NCBI GenBank assembly: GCA_001485605.1
Contig: FAON01000013.1
Location: forward strand, 1 to 64,000
DNA length: 64,000 nucleotides
Reading direction: 5' to 3'
DNA from: Candidatus Kryptobacter tengchongensis
Lineage (GTDB): Bacteria; Bacteroidota; Ignavibacteria; Kryptoniales; Kryptoniaceae
Position numbers and translations under genes: made by a program. Under the pieces are notes generated by a model. That model made no database searches, had not been told where the DNA came from, and saw nothing but the letters and a program-made list of their open reading frames with translations. Below, one piece after another: positions 44,034 to 52,911 of this stretch (the stretch's first letter is position 1; each line of letters starts with the position of its first letter).

Positions 44034-45761
44034 TTGACAGCTAAAAAGTGGGAAAATTTTCTGATTTTTTCTCTGCTTTTATTTTTCTCACTTCATAGGT
44101 TTTATAATCTTGGCTTTAAAGAACTTCAGATGTGGGACGAATCCCTTTATGGGGTTAGAGCAAAAGCTGTTTATTATTTCAACGAATGGCTTGACCAAAC
44201 AAAACACGCCGTTGGTGGACTTTACTCGTCTTCTCATCCACCTCTTTTTATATGGCTTACGGCGATTTTTTACAAAATTTTTAATATCTCCGAATTTACA
44301 ACACGATTTTTTTCGGCTTTATTTGGTTCATTAACGGTAATTTTATCCCAACTAATGGTAAAAAAATTTTTTGATGATATAAACGAGAAAAGATTTTATG
44401 CTAAACCAAGTTTTCTAGTTGCCCCATTTCTCGGCTCAATTTACCTTTTCAATTTTTATTCAAGGCAGGCACAGCTTGATATCCCCTATATTTTTCTCAT
44501 AACGCTCTCAATTTACTTTTATCTCAACTACCTGACGAGCAAAGAATTTCGTTACATTTTTTTCTCTGGAGTTTCTTTTGGTTTATCTCTGATGGTGAAA
44601 ATTATAGTTGGTTTTTTCGTTCCAATAGCAATTGGACTTTTCTTGATTTTGATGTTTTCATGCAAAAGAATCAAATTAAACGAATTTATATCACAAATTT
44701 TCATTCTAACTTTAATCGGTATTACCATTGCCTTACCCTGGCATATTTATATGCTGGCAAAACACGGCGAAGATTTTATAAATACATTCATCAAATTTCA
44801 CATAGTTGAGAGATTAACAGAAGGGGTTGAGGAAAACATCCCTGAACTTGGTTTCTTCTACATATTAAACCAACTAATAGTTCAATTTCCCCCGTCAATT
44901 TTAGTCTTTTTTGATTTCATTGATTTAGTCAAAAATTTCAAACAAGCTGATAAAAGAAAACTATTGCTTCACTCGTGGTTTTGGAGTATGTTTTTTATAA
45001 CTTCACTTTCAAAAACAAAGATACCAACTTATGTTCTTCCCCTTTTTGTGCCTGCTGTGACAATTGCTGGGGTTTACTTTGTTAAAGCTTTGAAAGAGAA
45101 AAATATCGTTTCAATCTCAGCCCTTTTAATTTCACTTTTGTGGTCATCAAGCCAAAACTTAAGAGACGCTGTCAAAGAGACAATAAAATTTAAATTTGAA
45201 TTCGGCTCGCTAAGTATTGCCTTTCTATTTTTAATTGCGATTTTAATTTCCCCTCTTTTTGTAAAACTAATTTTTGAAAAATTTGAGACAAATTCTTATC
45301 ACGGGCGGTACAAAATGATAAAATTTGCAACAGGACTAACACTATTAACCGGTTTATTCGTGATTCTAAAAACGGAATTTTTCATCAACTATGGCCAATA
45401 CATTGATGGAGCCCAAAAAATTTGTGATTATGTTGATAGATCAAAAGTTGACACAGTATTTTATTTTTACACAAAACATTCAACAGATGGTATGAATCCA
45501 CAACTTACCTTTTATTCATATCGCAAGCTCTCAGGCTCGATAAAATGGATAGAAATCCCAAGAAGCAGGTATGATATTTTGAAAAATTATCGCTCTTCAT
45601 TAAATAGAACGCTTATCATCATTGAAAAAACAAAAAAAGATTTTGAAGCCACTTCAAAAGAGCTTGAACTAACAAGAAAATTCCTCTTTGAGATCGGATT
45701 TGAGGAATCGCTCAATGTGAAAAGATACATACTTTTAAAATGGCGGGACAAGTTTGATTAA
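44034..45761 (+). CDS. GT39/ArnT-like membrane glycosyltransferase
   Basis: A 575-residue polytopic GT-C protein. The N-terminus has LQMWDESLYGVRAKAV, with the Asp-Glu pair in the first periplasmic loop that serves as catalytic site in PMT/ArnT-type enzymes. About 10-12 helices follow and a soluble C-terminal end. It would transfer a sugar from a polyprenyl-phosphate donor to a protein or lipid. TTG 44034 is the start used because it precedes the first helix and no ATG or GTG fits. It ends the purF-ftsY run. Confidence 0.82.
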   Translation: MTAKKWENFLIFSLLLFFSLHRFYNLGFKELQMWDESLYGVRAKAVYYFNEWLDQTKHAVGGLYSSSHPPLFIWLTAIFYKIFNISEFTTRFFSALFGSLTVILSQLMVKKFFDDINEKRFYAKPSFLVAPFLGSIYLFNFYSRQAQLDIPYIFLITLSIYFYLNYLTSKEFRYIFFSGVSFGLSLMVKIIVGFFVPIAIGLFLILMFSCKRIKLNEFISQIFILTLIGITIALPWHIYMLAKHGEDFINTFIKFHIVERLTEGVEENIPELGFFYILNQLIVQFPPSILVFFDFIDLVKNFKQADKRKLLLHSWFWSMFFITSLSKTKIPTYVLPLFVPAVTIAGVYFVKALKEKNIVSISALLISLLWSSSQNLRDAVKETIKFKFEFGSLSIAFLFLIAILISPLFVKLIFEKFETNSYHGRYKMIKFATGLTLLTGLFVILKTEFFINYGQYIDGAQKICDYVDRSKVDTVFYFYTKHSTDGMNPQLTFYSYRKLSGSIKWIEIPRSRYDILKNYRSSLNRTLIIIEKTKKDFEATSKELELTRKFLFEIGFEESLNVKRYILLKWRDKFD

Positions 45762-45815
45762 TGTTGATACCTTGATGTAGCCTTATATTTTTGATAAGCG
45801 AAAACCAGGAAAAAT

Positions 45816-45844
45816 TTGCTTTATTTTTGTAAAAATTTTATATT
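45816..45844 (+). promoter_or_regulatory. Candidate promoter of the tRNA-Arg gene
   Basis: TTGCTT (45816-45821) and TATATT (45839-45844) are separated by 17 bases, about 19 bases before the tRNA 5' end, consistent with a sigma-70-like promoter. The surrounding sequence is very AT-rich, so chance similarity is possible. Confidence 0.4.
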
Positions 45845-45862
45845 TATTCGGAAGTTTAACAA

Positions 45863-45938
<76 letters not shown>

Positions 45939-46067
45939 AAATCCCCCCCCCGATCAATTTCCATTAAAACTTGTAAGAAAACATCCACCTCTTGACTTTT
46001 AATTTTAATCGTGCTATCTTTTTAATGAAGATAACATCAAATAGAAAACAAAAATTGAGGTTTTACT

Positions 46068-46799
46068 ATGAAGAAACTAATTCTCACCCTTGGAGCGATT
46101 CTCTTTTTAACTTCAACCGTTTATCCCTGTTTTGACACTTATCTTTTCTTGAAACGTGCTTCAATGGTTTATCCTTTTAAATCACTTGTGCTTGAGTTAA
46201 ACGGAGAGTATTCAATTAACAGTTTGAGGTCCCCACAGGATGATTCTTTTCTATCAACTGGCAGTATCTATTATGGGCTTTGGAGAAATTTTTCTTTTCA
46301 ATTTTCCATCGGCTCTGATGAAAAAGCAAGAAACGAATTTAAAATTGATTATTATGCAATAAGGGGAGTTTATAATCTTTACTCCTCATTTATGAACAGG
46401 TATACGCTTGATATCATTTTAGAGCATCGTGGGAAATTAGGTGAAAAAAATAATGAGTTTGAGGTTTCACTTCCCAATATCTTCTATGTTTCAAACTTTG
46501 TCTATGTAATTCATCCAAATTTAAGCTATGGGTTTGAAAGTAAAGATTTTACATTGGGAGGTCATGCTGGTGCATTTTATACATTTAACGAAGCTGGTTT
46601 AATTGGGCTTGGATTTGAATATGCGAGCGTTCATAGCAGTAGCTACGCTGGACAAAGACTAACAAAAAGTGAATACTCAGCGAGCTTATTTTTCGGAGCC
46701 AAAATCGGCGACAAAATTTATCTTCAAAATGAAATAGCCAAGGGTCTTGCAAACTCAAGGGACATCGGATTTGCGATAACGACTAAAATAATTTTGTAA
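46068..46799 (+). CDS. Exported protein of unknown function, likely outer-membrane barrel
   Basis: A 243-residue protein with a signal peptide (MKKLILTLGAILFLTSTVYP). The mature part has alternating hydrophobic and aromatic strands (SFQFSIGSDEKARNEFKI, YYAIRGVYNLYSSF, TLGGHAGAFYTFNEAGLIGL) ending in a strand with a hydrophobic last residue, as in small outer-membrane beta barrels. No family is recognised. It is a single-gene unit with its own terminator. Confidence 0.65.
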   Translation: MKKLILTLGAILFLTSTVYPCFDTYLFLKRASMVYPFKSLVLELNGEYSINSLRSPQDDSFLSTGSIYYGLWRNFSFQFSIGSDEKARNEFKIDYYAIRGVYNLYSSFMNRYTLDIILEHRGKLGEKNNEFEVSLPNIFYVSNFVYVIHPNLSYGFESKDFTLGGHAGAFYTFNEAGLIGLGFEYASVHSSSYAGQRLTKSEYSASLFFGAKIGDKIYLQNEIAKGLANSRDIGFAITTKIIL

Positions 46800-46810
46800 A
46801 AACTGTTTTT

Positions 46811-46839
46811 AAGGGCATGGCTAAAGCCATGCCCTTTTT
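46811..46839 (+). terminator. Rho-independent terminator
   Basis: AAGGGCATGGC-TAAA-GCCATGCCCTT is a perfect 11-bp stem followed by TTT on the plus strand; it could also act from the other side. Confidence 0.85.
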
Positions 46840-46955
46840 CATATCAAAATTTATTTTTAGTTCCCCCCTAAAACCTATCTCCCCACCTTATTGAAACTGT
46901 TCTTTTTATTTTTTAACTTATTTAATGTATCCAAACTTAAAAACAGGAGGAAATT

Positions 46956-47141
46956 ATGAACAGAATAGTCATCGCGGGGGTTGTTCTTGCTGTTGTGAGT
47001 TTGATAATTGGTTTAATTGGTAAGATTACTGGTCATTCCATTATTTTTGCAAATGCGACATGGCATAACTTTGCTCAGACATGTTTACTGTTTGCCATAG
47101 CTTACGGTATAGGAAAACTAGCTGGGGAGAAAGAAAAATAA
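46956..47141 (+). CDS. Small two-helix membrane protein
   Basis: A 61-residue protein with two hydrophobic helices (residues ~4-23 and ~40-54) joined by a GKITGHSIIFANATWHNFAQ loop. GGAGG stands six bases before the ATG, and the gene is alone between a terminator and etfB, supporting that it is real. Function unknown; the His/Trp loop may be worth checking for conservation. Confidence 0.65.
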   Translation: MNRIVIAGVVLAVVSLIIGLIGKITGHSIIFANATWHNFAQTCLLFAIAYGIGKLAGEKEK

Positions 47142-47348
47142 AGTTAATGTTAAATTTCAATCTCCACCTGACTCATTGATATTAGCTGAACACTGTTTAA
47201 TCATTTTAAAGCGTTAAGGTAAATGTTAAGGGCGGATTTTTTGCTTATAGGTAAAAATTAACTTGGAACATTTGCGGAAAATAAGTATTTTTAAATGTAT
47301 TTTAAAAGTTCTTCAAGGTTTTGAACCAAAACAAAAAACAATCCACCT

Positions 47349-48098
47349 ATGAAAATTGCTGTCTGCGTAAATCGGGTTCCAGACACAGAAACAAGGGTAA
47401 AAATTGGGGCAGATGGTAAAACAATTGACAAAACAGGGGTTAATTACATTTTAAATCCTTACGATGAATTTGCAGTTGAGGAAGCTTTAAGGGTAAAAGA
47501 AAAATTTGGGGGTGAAGTTATTGTTATTTCACTTGGCGGAGCTGAAAATGCTGAAGTAATAAGAAAAGCGCTTGCGATGGGTGCTGACAAGGGAATTTTG
47601 CTGAAAGATGATTCACAGCGAGATACCTTTTCAATTGCCAAGGCACTTTCAGAAGTTTTGAGAGAAATTTCACCAGATATTATTTTCTTTGGGAAACAGT
47701 CAATTGATTACGATGATCAAGCAATGCCAAGTTTAGTTGGGGAATTTCTTGGCTTACCTTCAATTACTGTTGTTGTTAAACTTGAAATCAAAGATGATGG
47801 AACTGTCATAGCTGAACGAGAGATTGAGGGAGGCAGAGAAAAAGTTCAGGGAAAACTTCCAATAATAATTGGAGCTCAAAGAGGTTTAAACGAGCCAAGA
47901 TATCCTTCTCTTAAAGGAATAATGGCAGCAAAGAGCAAACCTATTGAAGAAAGAGAAGCGCCGAAGTTTGAAAATAAGACAGAAGTTATTGAAATGTTAC
48001 TTCCACCGCCGAAAAAACCTGGTAGAATAATTGGAACTGATGCAAGCGCAGTCCCAGAGCTTGTTCGTCTGTTAAGAGAGGAAGCAAAAGTTATTTAA
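47349..48098 (+). CDS. etfB: Electron transfer flavoprotein subunit beta
   Basis: A 249-residue EtfB with the start MKIAVCVNRVPDTETRVKI, the family patch NPYDEFAVEEALRVKEKFGG, the nucleotide-site GKQSIDYDDQAMPSLVGEFLG and LPIIIGAQRGLNEPRYPSLK. It pairs with the EtfA encoded next, to carry electrons from acyl-CoA dehydrogenases or similar flavoproteins to an acceptor such as a quinone oxidoreductase. No dehydrogenase or ETF-quinone oxidoreductase is adjacent. Confidence 0.95.
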   Translation: MKIAVCVNRVPDTETRVKIGADGKTIDKTGVNYILNPYDEFAVEEALRVKEKFGGEVIVISLGGAENAEVIRKALAMGADKGILLKDDSQRDTFSIAKALSEVLREISPDIIFFGKQSIDYDDQAMPSLVGEFLGLPSITVVVKLEIKDDGTVIAEREIEGGREKVQGKLPIIIGAQRGLNEPRYPSLKGIMAAKSKPIEEREAPKFENKTEVIEMLLPPPKKPGRIIGTDASAVPELVRLLREEAKVI

Positions 48099-48161
48099 AA
48101 TTTTTAAGTTGCAAAATACTTTTTGAATAATTATTTTAAAACAAATTCAAGATGTAAAAAG

Positions 48162-49148
48162 ATGGCAAAAAGAGTTTTAACATTTGCCGAGCAAAGGGAA
48201 GGAAAGTTTAAGAAATCAGCTTTTGAGGCAGTAAGAACTGGCAGAAAAATAGCTGATGAGTTATCAGCAGAATTTTATGCACTCGTCATTGGAGATGAAA
48301 AAGTTGAAAATATAGCACATGAACTCGGGAATTACGGTGCTGAAAAAGTTTTCATTGTTCAAGATAAAAAACTTGGGGAATATTCTTTAACAGCTTATGC
48401 TAAGATCATAGCCGAAGCTATGCAGAAACTTGAAGCGGAATATCTTTTCATGTCCGCAACAGCTATGGGGAAAGAACTTGCACCAAGGGTTGCTGGAAAA
48501 ATTGATGCCGGTTTTGCGGTTGATTGCACCGAGTTAAAAGTTGAAAATGGAGAAGTTATCGCAACAAGACCTGTTTATGCTGGGAAAGCTTTCATAAGGA
48601 TAAAAATCAATTCAGATAAAAAAATTTACACTTTAAGACCGAATGTTTTCTCAGCTGGTGAAAGTGACGGCAAGCCAGCGAGCGTTGAAAAACTTGAGAT
48701 TAACTTAAGCGATGAAGATTTTAAAGTTGTTGCTTTTGAAACATTAGCCTCAACCAAGGGAAAACTTGATGTAACAGAGGCTGACATTGTTGTTTCAGGT
48801 GGAAGGGGTTTGAAAGCACCCGAAAATTTCAAACTCATTGAAGAACTTGCTGATGTTCTTGGTGCAGCAGTTGGAGCTTCAAGAGCAGTTGTTGATGCGG
48901 GATGGCGACCTCATGATGAACAGGTTGGTCAAACCGGGAAGACAGTCTCACCAAAACTTTATATAGCGATTGGAATTTCCGGAGCAATCCAGCATCTTGC
49001 TGGAATGTCTTCTTCAAAGGTGATAGTAGCAATAAATAAAGATAAAGACGCGCCGATATTTCAGGTTGCAGATTATGGGATCGCCGGTGATTTATTTGAA
49101 GTTGTTCCCGCTTTGATTGAGGAATTGAAAAAGGTTCTCGGAAAATAA
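48162..49148 (+). CDS. etfA: Electron transfer flavoprotein subunit alpha
   Basis: A 328-residue EtfA. The C-terminal FAD domain has VVSGGRGLKAPENFKLIEEL, SRAVVDAGWRPHDEQVGQTG, and IAIGISGAIQHLAGM. ATG 48162 begins the usual AKRVLTFAEQREG start; an upstream TTG (48123) would add 13 residues unlike the family. GC content and codon use match etfB. The 63-bp gap to etfB is compatible with one transcript. Confidence 0.94.
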   Translation: MAKRVLTFAEQREGKFKKSAFEAVRTGRKIADELSAEFYALVIGDEKVENIAHELGNYGAEKVFIVQDKKLGEYSLTAYAKIIAEAMQKLEAEYLFMSATAMGKELAPRVAGKIDAGFAVDCTELKVENGEVIATRPVYAGKAFIRIKINSDKKIYTLRPNVFSAGESDGKPASVEKLEINLSDEDFKVVAFETLASTKGKLDVTEADIVVSGGRGLKAPENFKLIEELADVLGAAVGASRAVVDAGWRPHDEQVGQTGKTVSPKLYIAIGISGAIQHLAGMSSSKVIVAINKDKDAPIFQVADYGIAGDLFEVVPALIEELKKVLGK

Positions 49149-49178
49149 AACTTTAAAAATAAGGAGGTCTGATTTAAA

Positions 49179-49811
49179 GTGAGAAAAATTCAAGTAGACA
49201 TAGTTGGTTTATCTGCAACGCCCACTGGACCAAGCTCTTATGCTTTGATCTTGAAAGAGGTTGGAGGAGATAGGAGGTTACCCATAATTATAGGTTCATT
49301 TGAGGCACAGGCGATCGCTCTTGAGATGGAGGGAATAAAACCACCACGCCCCCTTACACACGATTTGATAAAGAACATACTTGATGGGCTTGGAGTTACG
49401 ATACTTGAAGTTGTTGTCACGGACTTAAGAGATGGGACATTCTATGCAAAGATTTACCTTGAATTGAATGGGGCAACATATGAAATTGATTCAAGACCAA
49501 GCGATGCGATTGCTGTTGCATTAAGATGTGGGGTTCCAATTTATGTAAATGAGGAAGTTATGGAGGAAGCCAGTTTCGCTCCCGAAGAAGAATCTCAAAC
49601 TGAAGAAATTGAAGAGGAGGAAGAAAATCCATTAGCTTCTGACGAAGATATTTCTCAACCCCCATCGCCAAAGCGAACGCCAAAGCCAACTTCAAAAGAG
49701 GAAAGAATTGCTGAACTTCAAAAACAACTTGAAGAAGCGATAAAAAGAGAAGATTATGAAAGAGCTGCAAAAATTCGGGATGAAATTAGAAGATTAAAAA
49801 TGGGCGATTGA
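49179..49811 (+). CDS. Bifunctional nuclease family protein with UVR motif
   Basis: A 210-residue protein. Residues 1-~130 form a BFN (DUF151) domain (VDIVGLSATPTGPSSYALIL, LPIIIGSFEAQAIALEMEG, IDSRPSDAIAVALRCGVPIY). An acidic linker follows, then a C-terminal UvrB/UvrC (UVR) helix pair, LQKQLEEAIKREDYERAAKI. BFN proteins have reported RNase/DNase activity in plants and mycobacteria; the cellular role in bacteria is unclear. The start is GTG 49179, with AAGGAGG 12 bases upstream. Confidence 0.9.
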   Translation: MRKIQVDIVGLSATPTGPSSYALILKEVGGDRRLPIIIGSFEAQAIALEMEGIKPPRPLTHDLIKNILDGLGVTILEVVVTDLRDGTFYAKIYLELNGATYEIDSRPSDAIAVALRCGVPIYVNEEVMEEASFAPEEESQTEEIEEEEENPLASDEDISQPPSPKRTPKPTSKEERIAELQKQLEEAIKREDYERAAKIRDEIRRLKMGD

Positions 49812-49844
49812 AAACATTTTGCGAAAATAAATCTGGAGCCACAA

Positions 49845-50624
49845 ATGAAACACTTTTCCCGAATTTTCATTTTGCTAATAATTATGTTCAGCTTTGCAAT
49901 TTCACAGTCAAATGAAAGATTGAAACAGCTTATTACCGAGGGGGATGAATATTCTGAGAAAAAATTTGACAACTACAAAGCCTTAGAAAAATATCTTGAG
50001 GCTTACAAAATTGACCCGAGGAATTATGATGTTCTCTGGAAATTGAGCAAAGTTTATGTTGATATTGGAGAGCATCTCCCAGCCAGAACAAAAGAAGAAA
50101 AGCAAAAGCAACTTGAGATGTATGAAAAAGCAAAAGAATACGCTGACCTTGCAATTCAGGTAAATCCCAATGGTTCAATGGGTTACACACGCAGAGCAAT
50201 CGCTTTGGGGAGAATCGCTCTTTTCAAAGGTGTATGGGAATCAATTGATCTTGTGAAAAAAGTAAAAGAAGATTGTGAAAAGGCAATTCAGCTTGACCCG
50301 AACAATAGCGTTGCTTACTATGTTCTCGGGAGAACACATGCAAAATTATGTGAAAAGCCAAAATTATTCCGTGCACCGCTTGGACTTGGTTGGGCAAACT
50401 ATGACGATGCCATAAAAAATTTTGAAAAAGCAATAAGTTTGAGACCAACTTTCATCATGTATCGTCTTGATGCTGCAAAAGCTTACATTGAAGTCAAAAA
50501 CTATAAAAAGGCGAAAGAACACCTAACAAAAATCGCCGAACTTCCAACTGAAGACGAAGATGACCCACAATTTAGACAGGAAGCTAAAGAGCTTCTGGAA
50601 AAGATAAAAGATAAAGCACCATGA
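49845..50624 (+). CDS. Exported TPR-repeat protein
   Basis: A 259-residue protein with a signal peptide (IFILLIIMFSFAISQS) and several tetratricopeptide repeats (KALEKYLEAYKIDPRNYDVL, AIQLDPNNSVAYYVLGRTHA, AIKNFEKAISLRPTFIMYRL). Related regulator-of-microtubule-dynamics-like TPR proteins are found in this phylum. It overlaps the PorD-like gene by four bases, so it may act as an envelope chaperone or adaptor with it; that is inference from context. Confidence 0.82.
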   Translation: MKHFSRIFILLIIMFSFAISQSNERLKQLITEGDEYSEKKFDNYKALEKYLEAYKIDPRNYDVLWKLSKVYVDIGEHLPARTKEEKQKQLEMYEKAKEYADLAIQVNPNGSMGYTRRAIALGRIALFKGVWESIDLVKKVKEDCEKAIQLDPNNSVAYYVLGRTHAKLCEKPKLFRAPLGLGWANYDDAIKNFEKAISLRPTFIMYRLDAAKAYIEVKNYKKAKEHLTKIAELPTEDEDDPQFRQEAKELLEKIKDKAP

Positions 50625-51514
50625 CCCGAAAGTTTCTTCTAACTGTCACTTTTATTACCCTTTTTATATCATCTTCACTCGCTCAGGAAATTGAATGCAA
50701 AGTTACCGTTAATTTTGAACAGTTACCACCGCAAAATAAATCTGATTTATCCGATTTCGCCGAAAAAATTCAGCGTTATATTAACACCTACAAATGGACA
50801 GATGTTGACCTCGGTGGTGAAAAAATTCAATGCACCTTGAATATCTTCTTCACATCTGCAAGTGGAAACAACTATCAAGCACAAATTTTCATCGGCTCAC
50901 AGAGAAAAATTTACGATTCAGATAAAAGCACTGCTCTCCTGAGAATACTTGACGACAAAGTTGATTTTTACTATGATAAAAATGCACCTATGTATCATGA
51001 TGAATTTCGTTTTGATCCACTTTTGAGTTTGATTGATTTTTACATGTATATTGTCATAGGTTACGATTTTGACACATATGAACCACTTGGTGGAACAGAA
51101 TTTTTTGAAAAGGCATTCAGGATTTGCACCAATGCGCAATCTTCAAGATATTCAAGAGGTTGGCAAAAAGTCACATCTGGATTTAGCAGATTTAACCTAA
51201 TAGATGAACTTCTTGACTCTAAATATTCAAATTTCAGAAAAGCAATGTATGATTACCATTACAACGGTCTTGATCTGCTTCAGAAGAAAACAGATGAGGC
51301 ACTTGCAACGATTGACTCTGTGATTGATGTAATCATAAAGATAAAAAAAGATGTCAACCCCACCTCAACGCTCGTCAAACTTTTCTTTGACGCAAAATAT
51401 ATGGAACTTGCCGAAATTTTCAAGTTATCAAAAAATAAAGAGGCTATTTACAAAAAATTAATTCTCGCAGACCCATCACATCAATCAACCTATCTTGAAT
51501 ATATGAAAGATTAA
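50621..51514 (+). CDS. PorD-like (DUF4835 family) envelope protein
   Basis: A 297-residue exported protein (signal peptide residues 1-21, ending SLAQ). The start of the mature part, EIECKVTVNFEQLPPQNKSDLSDF, and the later DPLLSLIDFYMYIVIGYDFD, SRGWQKVTSGFSRFNLI and YHYNGLDLL match the DUF4835/PorD family, linked genetically to type IX secretion in Bacteroidota. Family recall supports this strongly, but the mechanism of PorD is not known. It overlaps the TPR gene by four bases and shares its boundary with the nuclease gene downstream. Confidence 0.85.
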   Translation: MTRKFLLTVTFITLFISSSLAQEIECKVTVNFEQLPPQNKSDLSDFAEKIQRYINTYKWTDVDLGGEKIQCTLNIFFTSASGNNYQAQIFIGSQRKIYDSDKSTALLRILDDKVDFYYDKNAPMYHDEFRFDPLLSLIDFYMYIVIGYDFDTYEPLGGTEFFEKAFRICTNAQSSRYSRGWQKVTSGFSRFNLIDELLDSKYSNFRKAMYDYHYNGLDLLQKKTDEALATIDSVIDVIIKIKKDVNPTSTLVKLFFDAKYMELAEIFKLSKNKEAIYKKLILADPSHQSTYLEYMKD

Positions 51515-52911
51515 TGATGAAAATTCAATTCATAGGCGCAGTAAGAACAGTTACGGGTTCCATGCACCTTATTGAGGCAAATGGGTTAAAATTCCTGCTT
51601 GATTGTGGATTATATCAGGGGAAAAGAGCCGAGGCAAGAGAAAGAAATGAAAAATTTCCATTTGATCCAAAAGAAATTGATTTTATAATTTTATCTCATG
51701 CACACATTGATCACAGCGGGAACATACCCCAAATTGTCAAGAAGGGTTTTAGCGGGAAAATCTTTTCAACATCTGCCACCCGTGACCTTGCAAGCATAAT
51801 GCTTATTGATAGCGGTCACATTCAGGAGAAAGACGCTGAATATCTGAACAAAAAATTGAAAAGCAAAGGGGAACCAGAAATTGAGCCTCTTTATACAGTC
51901 AAAGATGCTCTTCGGTCACTTGAACATTTTTTTAGTCTCCCGTATAGAAAAGAAATTAAAATAGCCGATGGAATAAGTTTAATTTTCTATGACGCTGGGC
52001 ATCTTCTTGGCTCAGCCATAACCGTTCTTAATATAAAAGAAAACGGGGTAAAAGTTCGTCTTGCCTTTACAGGTGATCTTGGACGACCTTACAAACCGAT
52101 ATTGAAAAACCCAGAATTGATAGGTAATGTTGATTTTCTAATTACGGAAAGCACATACGGCGGAACGATACACGAGGAAATTGAAAAAGTTGAACAGAAA
52201 ATTGCGGAAATTGTAATTAAATCTTATAACCAAAACGGGAAAATTATAATTCCTGCTTTTAGCGTTGATAGAACTCAAGTGTTAATTTATATACTTCATA
52301 AGCTTGTCTCATCAAATCAAATCCCCAAAATTCCGATTTTTATTGACAGTCCACTTGCGGTAAATGCAACCGAGATTTATCGTCTTCATCCTGAATGCTT
52401 TGATGATGAAATGAAAGAATTGCTTTTAAATGGGAAAGATCCGTTTGACTTTTCAACGCTTCATTATATAACCGATGTTGAGGAATCAAAAAAATTAAAT
52501 AAATATGAAAAGCCTTGTTTGATTATCTCCGCTTCAGGGATGTGCGAAACAGGGCGGATTCTCCATCACCTTGCAAATAACATTGAAAATCCCAAAAATA
52601 CAATTTTAATTGTTGGATACATGGCGGAAAATACACTTGGTAGAAAGTTGAAGGATGGAGTTAAAAAAGTCAAAATTTTTGGCGATGAATACGATGTAAA
52701 CGCAGAGGTTATCTCCATTGATGCTTTAAGTGCCCATGCGGATAGAAACGAACTTCTTGCATATATAAGTCACATTGACAGAAAACATGTAAATGGAATA
52801 TTTGTCGTTCATGGTGAAGAGGAACAATCGTTTAAACTTGCGGATGGTTTGAAAGAGATAGGGTTTGAAAATGTGATCGTCCCCGAAAGAGGTGAAACAT
52901 TTGAAATATAA
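51514..52911 (+). CDS. Beta-CASP metallo-beta-lactamase RNA-processing nuclease
   Basis: A 465-residue MBL-fold protein. The zinc motif is SHAHIDHSG (His62, His64, Asp66, His67), followed by ITESTYGG, the beta-CASP domain (KIIIPAFSVDRTQVLIY), SASGMCETGRILHHL, and the C-terminal AHADRNELLAYI and FVVHGEEE. This is the YsnF/CPSF-like group of exonucleases acting on RNA. ATG 51514 or the next codon 51517 may start translation; the first overlaps the PorD-like stop. Confidence 0.92.
   Translation: MMKIQFIGAVRTVTGSMHLIEANGLKFLLDCGLYQGKRAEARERNEKFPFDPKEIDFIILSHAHIDHSGNIPQIVKKGFSGKIFSTSATRDLASIMLIDSGHIQEKDAEYLNKKLKSKGEPEIEPLYTVKDALRSLEHFFSLPYRKEIKIADGISLIFYDAGHLLGSAITVLNIKENGVKVRLAFTGDLGRPYKPILKNPELIGNVDFLITESTYGGTIHEEIEKVEQKIAEIVIKSYNQNGKIIIPAFSVDRTQVLIYILHKLVSSNQIPKIPIFIDSPLAVNATEIYRLHPECFDDEMKELLLNGKDPFDFSTLHYITDVEESKKLNKYEKPCLIISASGMCETGRILHHLANNIENPKNTILIVGYMAENTLGRKLKDGVKKVKIFGDEYDVNAEVISIDALSAHADRNELLAYISHIDRKHVNGIFVVHGEEEQSFKLADGLKEIGFENVIVPERGETFEI

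Noticed and set aside
48123-48161. 13-residue extension of EtfA from a TTG codon
   Set aside because: The family begins at the AKRVLTFAE segment, and ATG 48162 supplies the start.
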